Origin: Cuneatibacter sp. NSJ-177
Lineage (GTDB): Bacteria; Bacillota; Clostridia; Lachnospirales; Lachnospiraceae
DNA length: 64,000 bases
NCBI RefSeq assembly: GCF_022867805.1
Contig: NZ_JALIFO010000006.1
Coordinates: 124,001-188,000, forward strand
Reading direction: 5' to 3'
This document shows positions 42,992 through 50,702 of this stretch, piece after piece. The translations under genes were made by a program, and so were the position numbers. The notes below the pieces were generated by a model. The model was not told where the DNA came from. It was given only the letters and a program-made list of their open reading frames with translations, and made no database searches. How positions within the stretch are numbered: the stretch's first letter is position 1; each line of letters begins with the position of its first letter.

Positions 42992-45820
42992 ATGAGCAAA
43001 GAAAAGCGGACAATCGTTCGGGGAAATCTGAATGGGCGAAAATTTACGCCTCAGATGACGATTGATGATTGGGATCAGACAGGGGATTTGCCGGAAATCC
43101 GGCTGGAAGAGCTGGAGGAGGACCGTCCGGCGGAAAACGCGGGAGGCTTGGATCCGATACTGGGAACTTCCGATGTGAATGTGGAAGATCTGGATCAGAC
43201 GCGGAGCATTCCCAGAGTGAATGTGGAAGATCTGGATCAGACGCAGAGCATTCCCAGAGTGGATGTGGAAGATCTGGATCAGACACAGAGCATTCCTAGA
43301 GTGAATGTGGAAGATCTGGATCAGACGCGGAGCATACCTAGAGTGGATGTGGAAGATCTGGATCAGACGCGGAGCATACCTAGAGTGAATGTGGAGGACT
43401 TGGACCAAACAAGAAGCATTCCCAGAGTGAATGTGGAGGACTTGGATCAGACAAGAAGCCTGCCGAAAGTAAGTGTGGAAGACCTGGATCAGACGAGGGG
43501 CCTGCCGCGGAGTATTCCGAAAATGCCCGGCGGAAATTCGGATCAGCCGCAGGAACTGCCGGAGATCCGTGTGGACGATCTGGATCAGACCATGGGGATA
43601 TTCCGGCTCGGCGAGGAAAAAGCAGATGCAAAAAAGGGTATGCCGGAATTCGGGATGGAGGATTTAGGACGGACTTCGAGCATGTCGCGGGTATTGGAAG
43701 GCTTTTTGGATTCGGAGGAAGAGAAGCCGGAGCGGACGGCTCCATCCGGCCGCAAACCGGCGGAAGAGGATCCGGACGCCACCAGAGCCCTTCCTCGGTT
43801 GAATGAAGACGGGAGAAGGCGGGCGGCGGCCTCTCACGGAGTAGAGATTGAAGATTTGGATGAAACACGGGTGATTCCGTCTATTTCTCTGGAGAAAGTG
43901 GAGACGGATAAAGAGCCGGAACCGGGAGAGATCGGGGAAGCTTTGCTTCAAGCTGGCCAGGAGGCTTCGGCCGCCGAAGCGGTCTTTCCCGGCTGGAGCC
44001 CAGAGAGACCAGAGCAGAGGGTTCCGGAACCGGAGAGTGACATTCCCCTCTCGCCCAGGGAGCAGGATCCGGTGGGAGCGCCGCCCAGAAAGCGGCCTCC
44101 GAGAAAACCTCCGAGGGAGGAAATGCCGGAGGAAGAGCTTCCCGTGGAGGCGGATGCCGGGCGGAGCCGGAAACGGCTTGTGATCATTGCGGTGTCGGTT
44201 GCCGTTGTCCTGGTTCTCGCGCTGGGAGGATTCGGAATTTACCGGGTGATGGAAAACAAGAAAATGATGGCGTATTATGAAAGCCATTTCCTGCCTGCCA
44301 CAATGATCAATGGCAACGATTGCTCCGGTATGACGGTGGAAGAGGTAAAGGAATTATTTTCTCAGGAAGTGAAAAACTATGCCCTGACCATCCGCGGCAT
44401 CGACGGTTCGGAGGATAAAATCTCAGCGGCTGAGATCGGCCTTGTCATGAAATTTGATGTGGATTTCCATGGGCTTCTGGATTCTCAGGATAAATCGGGC
44501 TGGAGGAAAGCGGAAGAGAATCCTTCCTCCTATACCTTCACCAGCGGCTGGGAGTACGACGCCAAGCTGCTGAAGGACCGGATCGGTATGAGCTCCTTGT
44601 TCCAAAATATGACGGAATCCAAGGATGCGGAGATTGTCTACGACGAGGCTGCGGCTCAGTTTGTTCTGAACCCGGAAGTGATCGGCACCAAGGTGGACCT
44701 GGAACAGGTTTTCGGCCTGGCGGAGAGTTCGGTCGGAACCTTGCAGAATACCTTGTCCCTGGAGGAAGCGGGCTGCTACCCTACGGTGGTTAAGGCCGAT
44801 GAGGCGATGGCCAAAGCCGTGGAGACCATGAATGTCTATTTGAAATCGAAGGTGGCCTATTCCTTTGGCGACACAACGGAAACCTTGACGCCGGAAATGA
44901 TCAAAAGCGCTATTTCCTACGACACTGCTTTTCAGGTGACGCTTGACAATACGGTGTTTGAGACGTGGGTAAAAGGACTGGCGGAGAAGTACAATACGGT
45001 TGGAAAATCCCGCTCTTTCCGCAGCACAAAAAGCGGAACCGTCACGGTCAGCGGCGGAAATTACGGATGGAAGATGAACCAGGAAAAGACGCTGGCCCAG
45101 ATTTTGGAAGCGGTGCAGACCGGAGGGACCGTGACCGGCGACCCGGTTTACTCCCAGGAGGGCAAATCCCGCGGCAGCAACGACATCGGCGACACCTATA
45201 TCGAGGTGGATCTGACGAACCAGGTCGTCTATTACTACGAGAACGGTTCCCGGAAACTGAGTTCCGATGTGGTCACCGGGCGCGTGATCCGGAATACTAA
45301 GACCGTGAAAGGCGTTTACTACATCTATGATAAGGAACGGAACCGGACGCTGAAAGGGGCGGATTATTCCAACGACGTCAGCTACTGGATGCCGTTTTAC
45401 GGAGGATATGGCCTTCATGATGCTCCGTGGAGAAGCTCTTTCGGCGGCAGCCTGTATCTGACTAACGGATCCCACGGATGTGTCAACATGCCGGTCAGCA
45501 AGGCAAAAAGCCTGTACAATATGATTTCCGAGGGTACGCCGGTGATTGTGTTCGGCGGGGTGGATTCTTATGCGGGAGATCCGGAGGATACGACGACGAA
45601 AGCGCCGGAGACTACCACGACTGTGCCGGAAACCACCACGAAAACACCAGAGACCACAACGACTGCGCCGGAGACCACAACGACTGCGCCGGAAACCACC
45701 ACAACAGCGCCGGAAACCACGACAACAGTGCCGGAGACCACCACAACTGAGCCGGAGACCACCACGACGGTTCCGGAGACTTCCCCGCAGGAGCAGCAGG
45801 ATGATTCCAGCGGAAGTTGA
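42992..45820 (+). CDS. Membrane-anchored L,D-transpeptidase with long repetitive cytoplasmic tail
   Basis: The 942-residue type II membrane protein has four regions. (1) A cytoplasmic, disordered tail (1-392) with eight tandem 14-residue repeats (about 62-173) and several looser copies, all centred on D-x-T-x-x-I/L-P. (2) One membrane helix (about 394-416). (3) Extracellular peptidoglycan-binding-4-like segments (about 430-720) and a YkuD catalytic domain (about 730-860), with His809 in GLHDAPW and SHGCVNM holding His828 and nucleophile Cys830. (4) A Thr-rich tail of 7-residue PETTTT units (871-931) that may thread the wall. The enzyme would form 3-3 peptidoglycan cross-links. The start follows AGGGGGGTTTT. 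The repeats may be phosphothreonine motifs (inference). Confidence 0.9.
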   Translation: MSKEKRTIVRGNLNGRKFTPQMTIDDWDQTGDLPEIRLEELEEDRPAENAGGLDPILGTSDVNVEDLDQTRSIPRVNVEDLDQTQSIPRVDVEDLDQTQSIPRVNVEDLDQTRSIPRVDVEDLDQTRSIPRVNVEDLDQTRSIPRVNVEDLDQTRSLPKVSVEDLDQTRGLPRSIPKMPGGNSDQPQELPEIRVDDLDQTMGIFRLGEEKADAKKGMPEFGMEDLGRTSSMSRVLEGFLDSEEEKPERTAPSGRKPAEEDPDATRALPRLNEDGRRRAAASHGVEIEDLDETRVIPSISLEKVETDKEPEPGEIGEALLQAGQEASAAEAVFPGWSPERPEQRVPEPESDIPLSPREQDPVGAPPRKRPPRKPPREEMPEEELPVEADAGRSRKRLVIIAVSVAVVLVLALGGFGIYRVMENKKMMAYYESHFLPATMINGNDCSGMTVEEVKELFSQEVKNYALTIRGIDGSEDKISAAEIGLVMKFDVDFHGLLDSQDKSGWRKAEENPSSYTFTSGWEYDAKLLKDRIGMSSLFQNMTESKDAEIVYDEAAAQFVLNPEVIGTKVDLEQVFGLAESSVGTLQNTLSLEEAGCYPTVVKADEAMAKAVETMNVYLKSKVAYSFGDTTETLTPEMIKSAISYDTAFQVTLDNTVFETWVKGLAEKYNTVGKSRSFRSTKSGTVTVSGGNYGWKMNQEKTLAQILEAVQTGGTVTGDPVYSQEGKSRGSNDIGDTYIEVDLTNQVVYYYENGSRKLSSDVVTGRVIRNTKTVKGVYYIYDKERNRTLKGADYSNDVSYWMPFYGGYGLHDAPWRSSFGGSLYLTNGSHGCVNMPVSKAKSLYNMISEGTPVIVFGGVDSYAGDPEDTTTKAPETTTTVPETTTKTPETTTTAPETTTTAPETTTTAPETTTTVPETTTTEPETTTTVPETSPQEQQDDSSGS
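43175..43510 (+). repeat. Eight tandem 42-bp coding repeats
   Basis: Consensus protein unit VNVEDLDQTRSIPR. Copies 1-8 vary at position 2 (N/D/S), 10 (R/Q), 11-12 (SI, SL, GL) and 14 (R/K). Looser relatives occur outside the array: WDQTGDLP (about 29), LDQTMGIF (about 197), PDATRALP (about 265) and LDETRVIP (about 291). Confidence 0.9.
45602..45784 (+). repeat. 21-bp coding repeats (PETTTT tail)
   Basis: About nine units of xPETTTT (x = A, V, T, E) at the C-terminus of the L,D-transpeptidase, resembling Thr/Pro-rich wall-spanning linkers. Confidence 0.85.
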
Positions 45821-45843
45821 TACAACTGGAAAAATAAGCAAGG

Positions 45844-45875
45844 AAAAAGGGATGCCCGTAAGAGCACCCCTTTTT
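45844..45875. terminator. Bidirectional terminator between L,D-transpeptidase and pduL
   Basis: Stem AAAAAGGGATGC / GCACCCCTTTTT with one mismatch and an 8-base loop; A/U runs on both sides serve both convergent genes. Confidence 0.8.
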
Positions 45876-45890
45876 CGTGGGAGAAATTTT

Positions 45891-46466
45891 TTATTTTACC
45901 ATCGTACCATATACTTCGCCCGGAGCGGGTGCCAGAGCATTGGCCTCGTCCGTGTCGATATGTACGGCAGTAGCATAGGAAGCGCTGACGCGGACCACCA
46001 CGTCGCCGAAGATCAAAGAGCGATCCGGAGAATCGATCTTCAGGCTGATAATATCCTTGTCCTTCAGACCCATCTCAGCGGCATCTTCCGGAGTGATATG
46101 CAGATGACGCTTGGCTGCGATCACACCTTCGGTCAGCTCCACTTCACCAGCGGGGCCTACCAGCTTACATGCGCCGGAGCCTGCGATATCGCCGGATTCA
46201 CGGATCGGCGCGGCGACGCCGAGAGAGCGGGCATCGGTCAGGGATACCTCGATCTGGGTTTCCTTGCGGACCGGGCCCAGTACGGACATCTTCAGTGTGC
46301 CCTTCGGTCCAACCACCTGTACTTTTTCTTCAGCGGCGAACTGGCCGGGCTGGCTCAGCATTTTCTTTACGGTCAGCTCGTGACCTTTGCCAAACAGGAT
46401 TTCCAGGTGCTCCTGTGATAAATGTAAATGTCTTGCGGAAGTTTCTACTAACAATTTGCGGTCCAT
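45891..46466 (-). CDS. pduL: Phosphate propanoyltransferase (PduL-type phosphotransacylase)
   Basis: The 191-residue enzyme exchanges acyl-CoA and acyl-phosphate. The paired zinc-binding motifs of PduL are visible: ARHLHLSQEHLE (residues 11-22) and AKRHLHITPEDA (about 118-129). It begins directly with the catalytic domain, without the N-terminal peptide that directs PduL into microcompartments, and no shell genes are nearby. It is therefore probably the cytoplasmic housekeeping phosphotransacetylase used with acetate kinase. The start follows GGAGGAACCATACC. A consensus promoter with tandem repeats lies upstream. Confidence 0.93.
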   Translation of the reverse strand: MDRKLLVETSARHLHLSQEHLEILFGKGHELTVKKMLSQPGQFAAEEKVQVVGPKGTLKMSVLGPVRKETQIEVSLTDARSLGVAAPIRESGDIAGSGACKLVGPAGEVELTEGVIAAKRHLHITPEDAAEMGLKDKDIISLKIDSPDRSLIFGDVVVRVSASYATAVHIDTDEANALAPAPGEVYGTMVK

Positions 46467-46494
46467 GGTATGGTTCCTCCATCTGTGAGTTGTT

Positions 46495-46512
46495 GATTAT
46501 CATGATTATCAT
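46495..46512. repeat. Tandem 9-bp repeat over the pduL -10 region
   Basis: GATTATCAT occurs twice in direct succession, overlapping the -10 box of the pduL promoter; a possible operator. Confidence 0.4.
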
Positions 46513-46536
46513 AGCGCGGACAGGCGGGGATGTCAA
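46508..46536 (-). promoter_or_regulatory. Promoter of pduL
   Basis: On the minus strand TTGACA (46531-46536), 17-base spacer, TATGAT (46508-46513). Confidence 0.8.
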
Positions 46537-46631
46537 GAAAAAAGCAGGGGAAACTTGCGCGTTCTCTCCCTTAATTGATACGGAAAAAGATTCTGAAGAT
46601 GTCCCTGGAAATCCGCAGGGAACTTAGATAA

Positions 46632-46673
46632 GCACCCCGGCATAGGTTAATAGTAAATCTCGTGACGGGGTGC
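46632..46673 (+). promoter_or_regulatory. Inverted repeat covering the sigK start
   Basis: GCACCCCG (46632-46639) pairs perfectly with CGGGGTGC (46666-46673), enclosing 26 bases. The right arm includes the first GTG codon, so the structure could mask initiation. Confidence 0.4.
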
Positions 46674-47305
46674 CCGCTGTGAAAACATTTCCAAAACCCT
46701 TATCTGCGCAGGAAGAGAAATATTATGTCGAACTTCTGGAGAAGGGAGATCGTGCGGCACGGGACATCCTGATCGAGCGCAACCTTCGATTGGTGGCCCA
46801 TTTGGTCAAGAAATACAGCCAGAGCGAAAGGGATGTGGAAGACTTTATTTCTATTGGAACTGTCGGACTGATCAAGGCAGTCGATACGTTCCGGGCCGGG
46901 AAGGGAAACCGGCTTTCCACCTATGCGGCAAAATGTATTGAAAATGAAATTCTCATGACGCTTCGCGCCGAGCGCAAGTACCGGCGTGAGGTCTCCTTAT
47001 TCGAGCCCATCGGCACGGATAAGGAAGGCAATGAGATCCATCTGATGGATATCATGGAGGGCGAGACCAAAGATATTGTCGGCGAGCTGTACCAGGAGGG
47101 GATGCTGAAACGGCTGCAGTCCTCTGCATCCGTGACTTTGACGCCCCGCGAGCTGAAAATCCTCTCCCTGCGCTATGGCCTGGGAAACGGAGGGGAAGAG
47201 AAGACGCAGCGGGAGGTGGCCGCTGTGATGGGGATTAGCCGCAGCTATGTGTCGCGGATCGAGAAAAAGGCGCTTCAGAAGCTGAAACAGCAGCTGGAGA
47301 GCTAA
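46670..47305 (+). CDS. sigK: Sporulation sigma factor SigK-like
   Basis: The 211-residue sigma-70 family factor matches SigK: TFPKPLSAQEEKYYVELLEKGD, NLRLVAHLVKKY, DFISIGTVGLIKAVDTF (region 2.2/2.4), KCIENEILMTLRA, and region 4 TQREVAAVMGISRSYVSRIEKKAL. It would direct late mother-cell genes. A stop codon (TAG 46643-46645) lies in frame just upstream, so there is no hydrophobic pro-sequence like that of Bacillus SigK. The gene is continuous, without a skin-type insertion. The start is GTG at 46670 or 46679; neither has a strong site. SigE-like identity is less likely given the sequence around residues 1-60. Confidence 0.88.
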   Translation: MPAVKTFPKPLSAQEEKYYVELLEKGDRAARDILIERNLRLVAHLVKKYSQSERDVEDFISIGTVGLIKAVDTFRAGKGNRLSTYAAKCIENEILMTLRAERKYRREVSLFEPIGTDKEGNEIHLMDIMEGETKDIVGELYQEGMLKRLQSSASVTLTPRELKILSLRYGLGNGGEEKTQREVAAVMGISRSYVSRIEKKALQKLKQQLES

Positions 47306-47340
47306 AAAGAGCCCCCTTCCTTCCCGTGCGGTCCAGAGAA

Positions 47341-47386
47341 AAGCAGAGCCAAGGAATCACCGTTTTCCTTCTGGCGCTGCTTTTTT
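47341..47386 (+). terminator. Terminator after sigK
   Basis: Interrupted stem pairing AAGCAG..GCC.AAGGAA with TTCCTT..GGC..CTGCTT, followed by TTTT, about 35 bases past the stop. Confidence 0.65.
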
Positions 47387-47505
47387 GCTGCCGGAAAGCA
47401 ACAGAATTCTCCGCCTTTTCCTTCGGAAATATGACTTCCTTATTTGAAAACCTTGTGATATAATATTTTGGTATACACAAAATTTCCGACAATTTGGAGG
47501 GGAAC

Positions 47506-48720
47506 ATGGACTACAAGACTTATTTGAGAAATTATCCGGATAAGGATGGAAGATACGGCCCTTACGGCGGCGCTTACCTGCCGGAGGAGCTGGTGCTTGC
47601 TTTTCAGGAGGTGGACGAGGCCTATCAGACCATCTGCCACTCTTCTCAGTTTATCAATGAGCTGCGGCGCATCCGCCGGGAATTCCAGGGACGCCCGACG
47701 CCGGTTTATCACTGCGAGCGCCTGTCGAAGATGATGGGCGGAGCCCAGATCTATCTGAAAAGAGAGGATCTGAATCATACCGGCGCCCACAAATTAAATC
47801 ACTGCATGGGAGAAGGGCTTCTCGCCAAATTCATGGGGAAAAAGCGCCTGATCGCGGAGACCGGAGCCGGGCAGCACGGCGTGGCGCTGGCCACGGCGGC
47901 CGCGTTTTTCGGCCTGGAATGCGAGATCCATATGGGAGAGGTGGACATTGCCAAACAGGCGCCCAATGTGACGCGGATGAAGATTCTGGGCGCTGAGGTG
48001 GTTCCGGTCACCCACGGTTTAAAAACGTTGAAGGAAGCGGTGGATTCCGCCTTTGAATCCTACGCCAAAAATTATAAAGATTCGATCTACTGCATCGGCT
48101 CCGCCGTGGGTCCTCATCCGTTCCCTCAGATCGTCCGGGATTTCCAGGCGGTGGTCGGATACGAGGCTAAGGACCAGTTTAAGGAGATGACCGGACTGAA
48201 TCCGGATGTAGTCTGCGCCTGCGTCGGCGGCGGCAGCAACTCGATCGGCATGTTTATCCCGTTCTTGGAGGAGCCGGTGGATATCGTCGGCATAGAGCCT
48301 CTGGGCCGCGGTTCCGAGCTGGGCGATCACGCCGCTTCGATGAAATACGGGGAGAAGGGTGTGATGCACGGATTTGAGAGCATCATGCTGAAAGACGGGA
48401 ACGGGGAACCGGCGCCGGTTTATTCCATTGCCAGCGGTCTGGACTATCCGTCGGTGGGACCGGAGCATGCGTTCCTGCACGACCTGGGCCGCGTCCAGTA
48501 TGAGACGATCAGCGACGAGGAGGCCATGGACGCGTTCTTCAAGCTGTCCCGCTATGAGGGGATTATTCCGGCCATTGAGAGCTCACACGCGGTGGCATGG
48601 GCCATGAAGGCGGCGAAGGAGATGCGCCGCGGATCCATTCTGGTGAACTTAAGCGGCCGTGGCGACAAAGATATCGACTATGTCGTCGAGCATTATGGCT
48701 ACGGAGAGAAATTTTTATAA
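47506..48720 (+). CDS. trpB: Tryptophan synthase beta chain
   Basis: The 404-residue PLP enzyme condenses indole and serine to tryptophan. PLP-binding Lys96 is in [11 protein letters not shown], catalytic Glu118 in [11 protein letters not shown], and the phosphate loop is GGGSNSIG (about 235). No trpA or other trp gene is in the window, so it may serve indole salvage or pair with a distant trpA. The start ATG follows TTTGGAGGGGAAC; a TTG four codons earlier overlaps that site and is rejected. An AEC-type transporter follows after 47 bases. Confidence 0.94.
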   Translation: MDYKTYLRNYPDKDGRYGPYGGAYLPEELVLAFQEVDEAYQTICHSSQFINELRRIRREFQGRPTPVYHCERLSKMMGGAQIYLKREDLNHTGAHKLNHCMGEGLLAKFMGKKRLIAETGAGQHGVALATAAAFFGLECEIHMGEVDIAKQAPNVTRMKILGAEVVPVTHGLKTLKEAVDSAFESYAKNYKDSIYCIGSAVGPHPFPQIVRDFQAVVGYEAKDQFKEMTGLNPDVVCACVGGGSNSIGMFIPFLEEPVDIVGIEPLGRGSELGDHAASMKYGEKGVMHGFESIMLKDGNGEPAPVYSIASGLDYPSVGPEHAFLHDLGRVQYETISDEEAMDAFFKLSRYEGIIPAIESSHAVAWAMKAAKEMRRGSILVNLSGRGDKDIDYVVEHYGYGEKFL

Positions 48721-48767
48721 TCATCTTGACTGGTTTCGGGCAATAATAAGTAAAGGAGGGCCTGATC

Positions 48768-49724
48768 ATGGCCCGGCTTTTGGAAAATGTGATACCGCTG
48801 CTGCTGCTGATTGCATTCGGCTATTTTCTGCGGCGGAAAAATTACTTTGAAGAGACGGCGATCAAGGGGCTGACTGGTTTTGTGGCAAACTTGCTGATCC
48901 CCTGTGTGCTGTTCAACACCTTTATGAATCTGGATTTCCGGACAGAGCACCTGTGGATTGCCGTCAGCTTTTTTATCCTGATGCTGATTCTGATGGGCTG
49001 CGGGTTTGCTCTGTACCGGATCCTTCCGGGGCAGCGCCGCTTTTTTCCATTCTTTCACTGTGCGTTTGCCTTTGGCTTTATGGGAATCCCGCTGTTCTCC
49101 ACGGTATTCGGCGAGGACAAGATGGAGTATCTGGTGGCGATGGGAGTGGGACACGAGCTGTTTATCGGCCTGATCTTCATGACCGCCTCCCAGCTCTATC
49201 TGAAAAATAAGAAGGTGGAAAAAAAGGCTCTGGGAAAATCGCTTCTTTCTCCGCTTTTTATTATGATCACTCTTGCGCTGCTGATCCGTGCCCTTGGCTT
49301 AAAGGAAATCATCGAGGCGAATTTCCTCGGAAAAGGAATTTTGGACGCGATCTCACGGCTCGGCGGGGTCACCACGGTTTTGATTATGATCATTGTCGGC
49401 TACCGTATCCGCTTTGACAACCGGACGAGGCTGATGGAGAGTATCCGCCTGGTGGGAATCCGGTATCTCTTGACCTTTTCCGTCGGCTACCTCTATAAGT
49501 TTTTGGTGATGGACCGGCTGAGCGGCGGGAGTATTTATTTTGATTATGCGTTTTTTACCTTGCTTTCCCAGCATGGATCGGTTGTTTTGACCGCTTATAT
49601 CGGAGAGTATGGGAGTACGGAGGACCTGGAGGTGGCCAGCAATGCGCTGGTGATCAATGAGCTGGCCGGAATCGCCCTCTATTTGATTTTTGTTTTTATG
49701 ATTTCTAAAGGAGGCGCTGTATGA
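48768..49724 (+). CDS. AEC family transporter
   Basis: The 318-residue membrane protein has about ten helices in two halves. It opens LLENVIPLLLLIAFGYFLRR, and NLLIPCVLFNTF in helix 2 carries the conserved Pro of the auxin efflux carrier/BART fold. Bacterial relatives carry malate and other carboxylates or unidentified anions. The start ATG follows AAAGGAGGGCCTGATC. It overlaps the lipase gene by 4 bases (ATGA) and lies 47 bases after trpB, so these three genes are probably co-transcribed. The substrate cannot be inferred. Confidence 0.88.
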   Translation: MARLLENVIPLLLLIAFGYFLRRKNYFEETAIKGLTGFVANLLIPCVLFNTFMNLDFRTEHLWIAVSFFILMLILMGCGFALYRILPGQRRFFPFFHCAFAFGFMGIPLFSTVFGEDKMEYLVAMGVGHELFIGLIFMTASQLYLKNKKVEKKALGKSLLSPLFIMITLALLIRALGLKEIIEANFLGKGILDAISRLGGVTTVLIMIIVGYRIRFDNRTRLMESIRLVGIRYLLTFSVGYLYKFLVMDRLSGGSIYFDYAFFTLLSQHGSVVLTAYIGEYGSTEDLEVASNALVINELAGIALYLIFVFMISKGGAV

Positions 49725-50662
49725 AAAAGGAATTTTCTTTTCTTTCCGCAAATGATAAAACGCAGATCCACGGGATTTTATGGATTCCGGACGGAGAGGT
49801 CCGGGGCGTCGTGCAGTTGGTCCACGGCATGGTGGAACATATCGGACGGTATGAGGAGTTTGCTGGGTTCCTGAATCAACAGGGGTTTGCCGTGATCGGG
49901 CACGATCATTTGGGCCATGGACTCTCCATCTGTTCGGAAGAGGATTATGGCTTTTTCAGCGATAAAATGGGACAGGTGGCTTTGCTGAAAGATATCCACC
50001 GGGTGACGAAGATGGCGAAGGCCCGCTACCCCAAACTGCCGCTTTTTGTGCTGGGACACAGTATGGGATCCTTCCTTCTCCGCCGGTATCTGACCATTTA
50101 CGGAAGCGAGATCGACGGGGCTATTATCATGGCTACCGGGTATGAACCCTTATGGGCAGTGCGCTTCGGGAAAGTGCTGGCAAAGATTTTGATGCTGGCC
50201 CGCGGGGGGCATTACCGCAGCAAGCTGGTCAATGGGCTGTCGCTCGGCGGCTATGTGGCGAAGTTCGGTAACCATCGGCGTCCCGGATCCTGGCTCAGCA
50301 AGAATGAAGAAAATGTAAAAGCCTACAAGGCGGATCCCCACTGTCATTTTGTTTTTTCCGTATCGGCATACTATGATTTCTTCTGTATCTTGGAAGACTT
50401 GGCGCGCAGGAAGAATTTTGAACGGATTCCCAGGAATCTGCCGCTCTTTTTGGTTTCCGGTATGGATGATGCTCTGGGCGGATTCACAAAACACGTGCTG
50501 CATGTGTACAATGAATACCGGGAAATCGGAATGGAGGATGTGGAGATTCAGCTTTATAAAGATGACCGCCATGAGATTTTGAATGAGCTGGACCGGAACA
50601 ACGTCTATGAGGATATCCGGGCCTGGCTGGAAAACCATATGGAAGCGAAGAGGGGCCGCTAG
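49721..50662 (+). CDS. Alpha/beta hydrolase, monoacylglycerol lipase/lysophospholipase-like (S33)
   Basis: The 313-residue hydrolase has VQLVHGMVEHIGRY (oxyanion region, residues 31-44), DHLGHGLS, and the nucleophile elbow VLGHSMGSFLLRRY with Ser114. SGMDDALGG near 248 gives the likely Asp, and DDRHEILNE near 287 gives the likely His. This is the layout of YtpA/MGL-type lipases that act on monoglycerides or lysophospholipids at the membrane face. There is no signal peptide. The start follows AAAGGAGGCGCTGT and overlaps the transporter gene. Confidence 0.9.
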   Translation: MKKEFSFLSANDKTQIHGILWIPDGEVRGVVQLVHGMVEHIGRYEEFAGFLNQQGFAVIGHDHLGHGLSICSEEDYGFFSDKMGQVALLKDIHRVTKMAKARYPKLPLFVLGHSMGSFLLRRYLTIYGSEIDGAIIMATGYEPLWAVRFGKVLAKILMLARGGHYRSKLVNGLSLGGYVAKFGNHRRPGSWLSKNEENVKAYKADPHCHFVFSVSAYYDFFCILEDLARRKNFERIPRNLPLFLVSGMDDALGGFTKHVLHVYNEYREIGMEDVEIQLYKDDRHEILNELDRNNVYEDIRAWLENHMEAKRGR

Positions 50663-50702
50663 AGCTGCGCTCACGCAAAAATGAATCGGCAGGAGAACAA
50701 AT

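Noticed and set aside
43175-43510. Regular 42-bp repeats considered as a CRISPR array
   Set aside because: There are no unique spacers; units abut, keep reading frame and encode a repeated 14-residue peptide inside the L,D-transpeptidase.
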